Shown here: positions 20,641 to 21,822 of the stretch, in pieces | How the letters are laid out: every line of letters begins with the position of its first letter | How positions within the stretch are numbered: position 1 is the first letter of the stretch | NCBI GenBank assembly: GCA_015494735.1 | Contig: WGAQ01000059.1 | Coordinates: forward strand, 1-21,822 | Direction of reading: 5' to 3' | Source: Caldifarciminota bacterium | Lineage (GTDB): Bacteria > Hydrothermota > Hydrothermia > LBFQ01 > DSFT01 | Length of the DNA stretch: 21,822 nt | Notes under the pieces: generated by a model | Seen by the model: the letters and a program-made list of their open reading frames with translations, nothing else | What the model was told of the DNA's origin: nothing | Databases searched by the model: none | Translations under genes and position numbers: made by a program

Positions 20641-21822
20641 ATGAGATTCCTTCCTCTGCTGCTTCCCCTGATGCCCGTGTCCCTCCTCTACGGGGAGGGT
20701 GAGGTGATTTGGTCATCGTACATAGGGGGTCCGGACATGGAAATCCCGTATGATGTGGAGGTGGATTACTTTTCGAATGCATACGTTGTCGTGGGTATCA
20801 CCAACTCCTACGATCTGGACAGCGGGGATGTGTGGGTGGTGAAGGTGGATGCATCGGATGGGAGTGTGCTGTGGCAGAGCAGTTTTGGAGGCCATGCATG
20901 GGATGCCGCTCTGGGAGTGACTGTGGACAGGAATGGTTATTACGTGGTAACCGGATACACCAGGAAGCCCGGCGTTTCCCCCTATGACTTCGATATGTGG
21001 GTGGGGAAACTGGACCCGGTAAGCGGTGATACACTCTGGACATCCATAATCGATTACGGAAACTACGATTTCGCATACGATGTGGTGGAGGCTCCGGATG
21101 GAAACTACATGGTCGTGGGGAGGGTATCTACTGATTTTGCAATCCTCAGGGTGGACGCCTCCACCGGACAGATTCTGGAAATGAACACGTACGGACCCAC
21201 TGCTGACGGGTACTATGGTTCCTATTTGCCCCGTATTATATCCGAAAAGGATGGGAATATGGTGATAACCGGAAGCATGTACAATTCCTCCACCCGCACA
21301 GATGTGGTGGTATTCTCCGTGGACAGTTCCGGAAATCTGTTGTGGAGATGGAGTTTCGATGGCGGGGATGCCATGGACGATTATCCGGGCGGAATCGCAT
21401 CCATTGGAGATGGCAGGTATGCTGTGGGTGGAAGTGCCCGCCTGCTGGATACGACTGGATATTTTTCCTATCATGGATGGGTGTTTATCATGGATACCGC
21501 GGGCAATGTTCTGGACAGCTGGATATACAACAAGTTCTCCCCCACAGCGACCTATGTCAATGGACTCATGTTCGACCCGGAAGGGTACATCGCCGGAGTG
21601 GGGCAGAAGCTCCTTGCCCACTGGCTCTTCAGGCTTAACGTCGGTCTGGATTCGGTTCCGATTCTGGACACGATTTACGACATGGGCAATCTCAACTGGG
21701 CTGTGGAGGGGGTGGTGGACACGGGCGGATACTATGTGGTGGCTGGATATGGAAATAACGACTTCACCCTTCTGAAGGTGCGAGGATGGAATCCCGTCTC
21801 CAGCCGTGAATCTCCGAATAGA
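20641..21822 (+). CDS. Secreted beta-propeller-like repeat protein (3' truncated)
   Basis: The frame runs from the ATG to the right edge without a stop: 394 residues are visible and the gene continues beyond the window. Residues 1-19 are a signal peptide (MRFLPLLLPLMPVSLLYGE). The mature part repeats a block of roughly 45-60 residues: a 'DVWVVKVDASDGSVLW'-type strand pair, then '..D.a..v....G.YVV.G'. Examples are 'DMWVGKLDPVSGDTLW', 'DFAILRVDASTGQIL', 'DVVVFSVDSSGNLLW' and 'GWVFIMDTAGNVL'. This is the pattern of PQQ-like or delta-60-like beta-propellers in exported surface proteins. The last residues (RGWNPVSSRESPNR) look like a linker into another domain, possibly a C-terminal sorting signal, which cannot be seen. 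Strong promoter and ribosome site suggest abundance. Ligand unknown. Confidence 0.7.
   Translation, partial: MRFLPLLLPLMPVSLLYGEGEVIWSSYIGGPDMEIPYDVEVDYFSNAYVVVGITNSYDLDSGDVWVVKVDASDGSVLWQSSFGGHAWDAALGVTVDRNGYYVVTGYTRKPGVSPYDFDMWVGKLDPVSGDTLWTSIIDYGNYDFAYDVVEAPDGNYMVVGRVSTDFAILRVDASTGQILEMNTYGPTADGYYGSYLPRIISEKDGNMVITGSMYNSSTRTDVVVFSVDSSGNLLWRWSFDGGDAMDDYPGGIASIGDGRYAVGGSARLLDTTGYFSYHGWVFIMDTAGNVLDSWIYNKFSPTATYVNGLMFDPEGYIAGVGQKLLAHWLFRLNVGLDSVPILDTIYDMGNLNWAVEGVVDTGGYYVVAGYGNNDFTLLKVRGWNPVSSRESPNR

Noticed and set aside
20713..21621. Minus-strand open frame of about 302 codons
   Set aside because: It is antisense to the secreted repeat protein, which has a signal peptide, promoter and Shine-Dalgarno.
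1..21822. CRISPR array, rRNA or riboswitch
   Set aside because: No regularly spaced repeats, rRNA-like sequence or recognisable aptamer was seen on reading both strands.

Overview
This window appears to be a chromosomal stretch from an uncultured, probably thermophilic, Gram-negative bacterium. A LptE-like outer-membrane lipoprotein implies an outer membrane. Resident genes favour AGG/AGA arginine codons and ATA isoleucine codons, a pattern common in thermophiles. TrpRS carries a Thermotoga-like four-cysteine Fe-S motif, and the one tRNA gene has no encoded CCA. The overall style would fit a candidate phylum such as WOR-3/Hydrothermae, but that assignment is inference only.

Layout. (1) Positions 1-310 hold the 3' end of a YIP1-like membrane protein, followed by a strong intrinsic terminator and about 370 bp of gene-free DNA containing a decayed transposase fragment. 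(2) Positions 710-6720 are a tightly packed plus-strand cluster: AAA+ ATPase, LptE-like lipoprotein, a TrmA/RumA-fold protein that has lost its catalytic residues, a VWA-domain membrane protein and a MuiA-like DUF4140/DUF4139 protein. It ends at a hairpin terminator. (3) Positions 6751-10019 (minus) hold tRNA-Gly(TCC), a degenerate sigma-54-activator-like AAA+ protein and oligopeptidase B. (4) Positions 10105-14555 form an iron-transport island that looks foreign: a membrane-anchored DtxR-FeoA-FeoA protein, a FeoB split into separate GTPase and permease genes, and a soluble DtxR/MntR regulator. It has its own promoter with tandem palindromic operators, its own Shine-Dalgarno style and CGN arginine codons. 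Broken transposase remnants flank it: IS256-like on the left, IS4-like on the right. (5) Positions 14899-17240 (minus) hold tryptophanyl-tRNA synthetase and a DegT-family sugar aminotransferase. (6) Positions 17276-20502 (plus) hold an unrecognised two-helix membrane protein, a small PD-(D/E)XK nuclease-like protein and an M16 zinc peptidase. (7) From 20641 off the right edge runs a secreted beta-propeller-like repeat protein with a textbook promoter and Shine-Dalgarno.

Two themes stand out. First, most resident transcription units start with a TAAAAT-like -10 box only 5-12 nt before the start codon and no Shine-Dalgarno, which suggests leaderless mRNAs; the Feo island and the secreted protein instead use conventional leaders. 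Second, several proteins keep a family fold but have lost the defining catalytic motif: the TrmA-like protein and the NtrC-like AAA+ protein.
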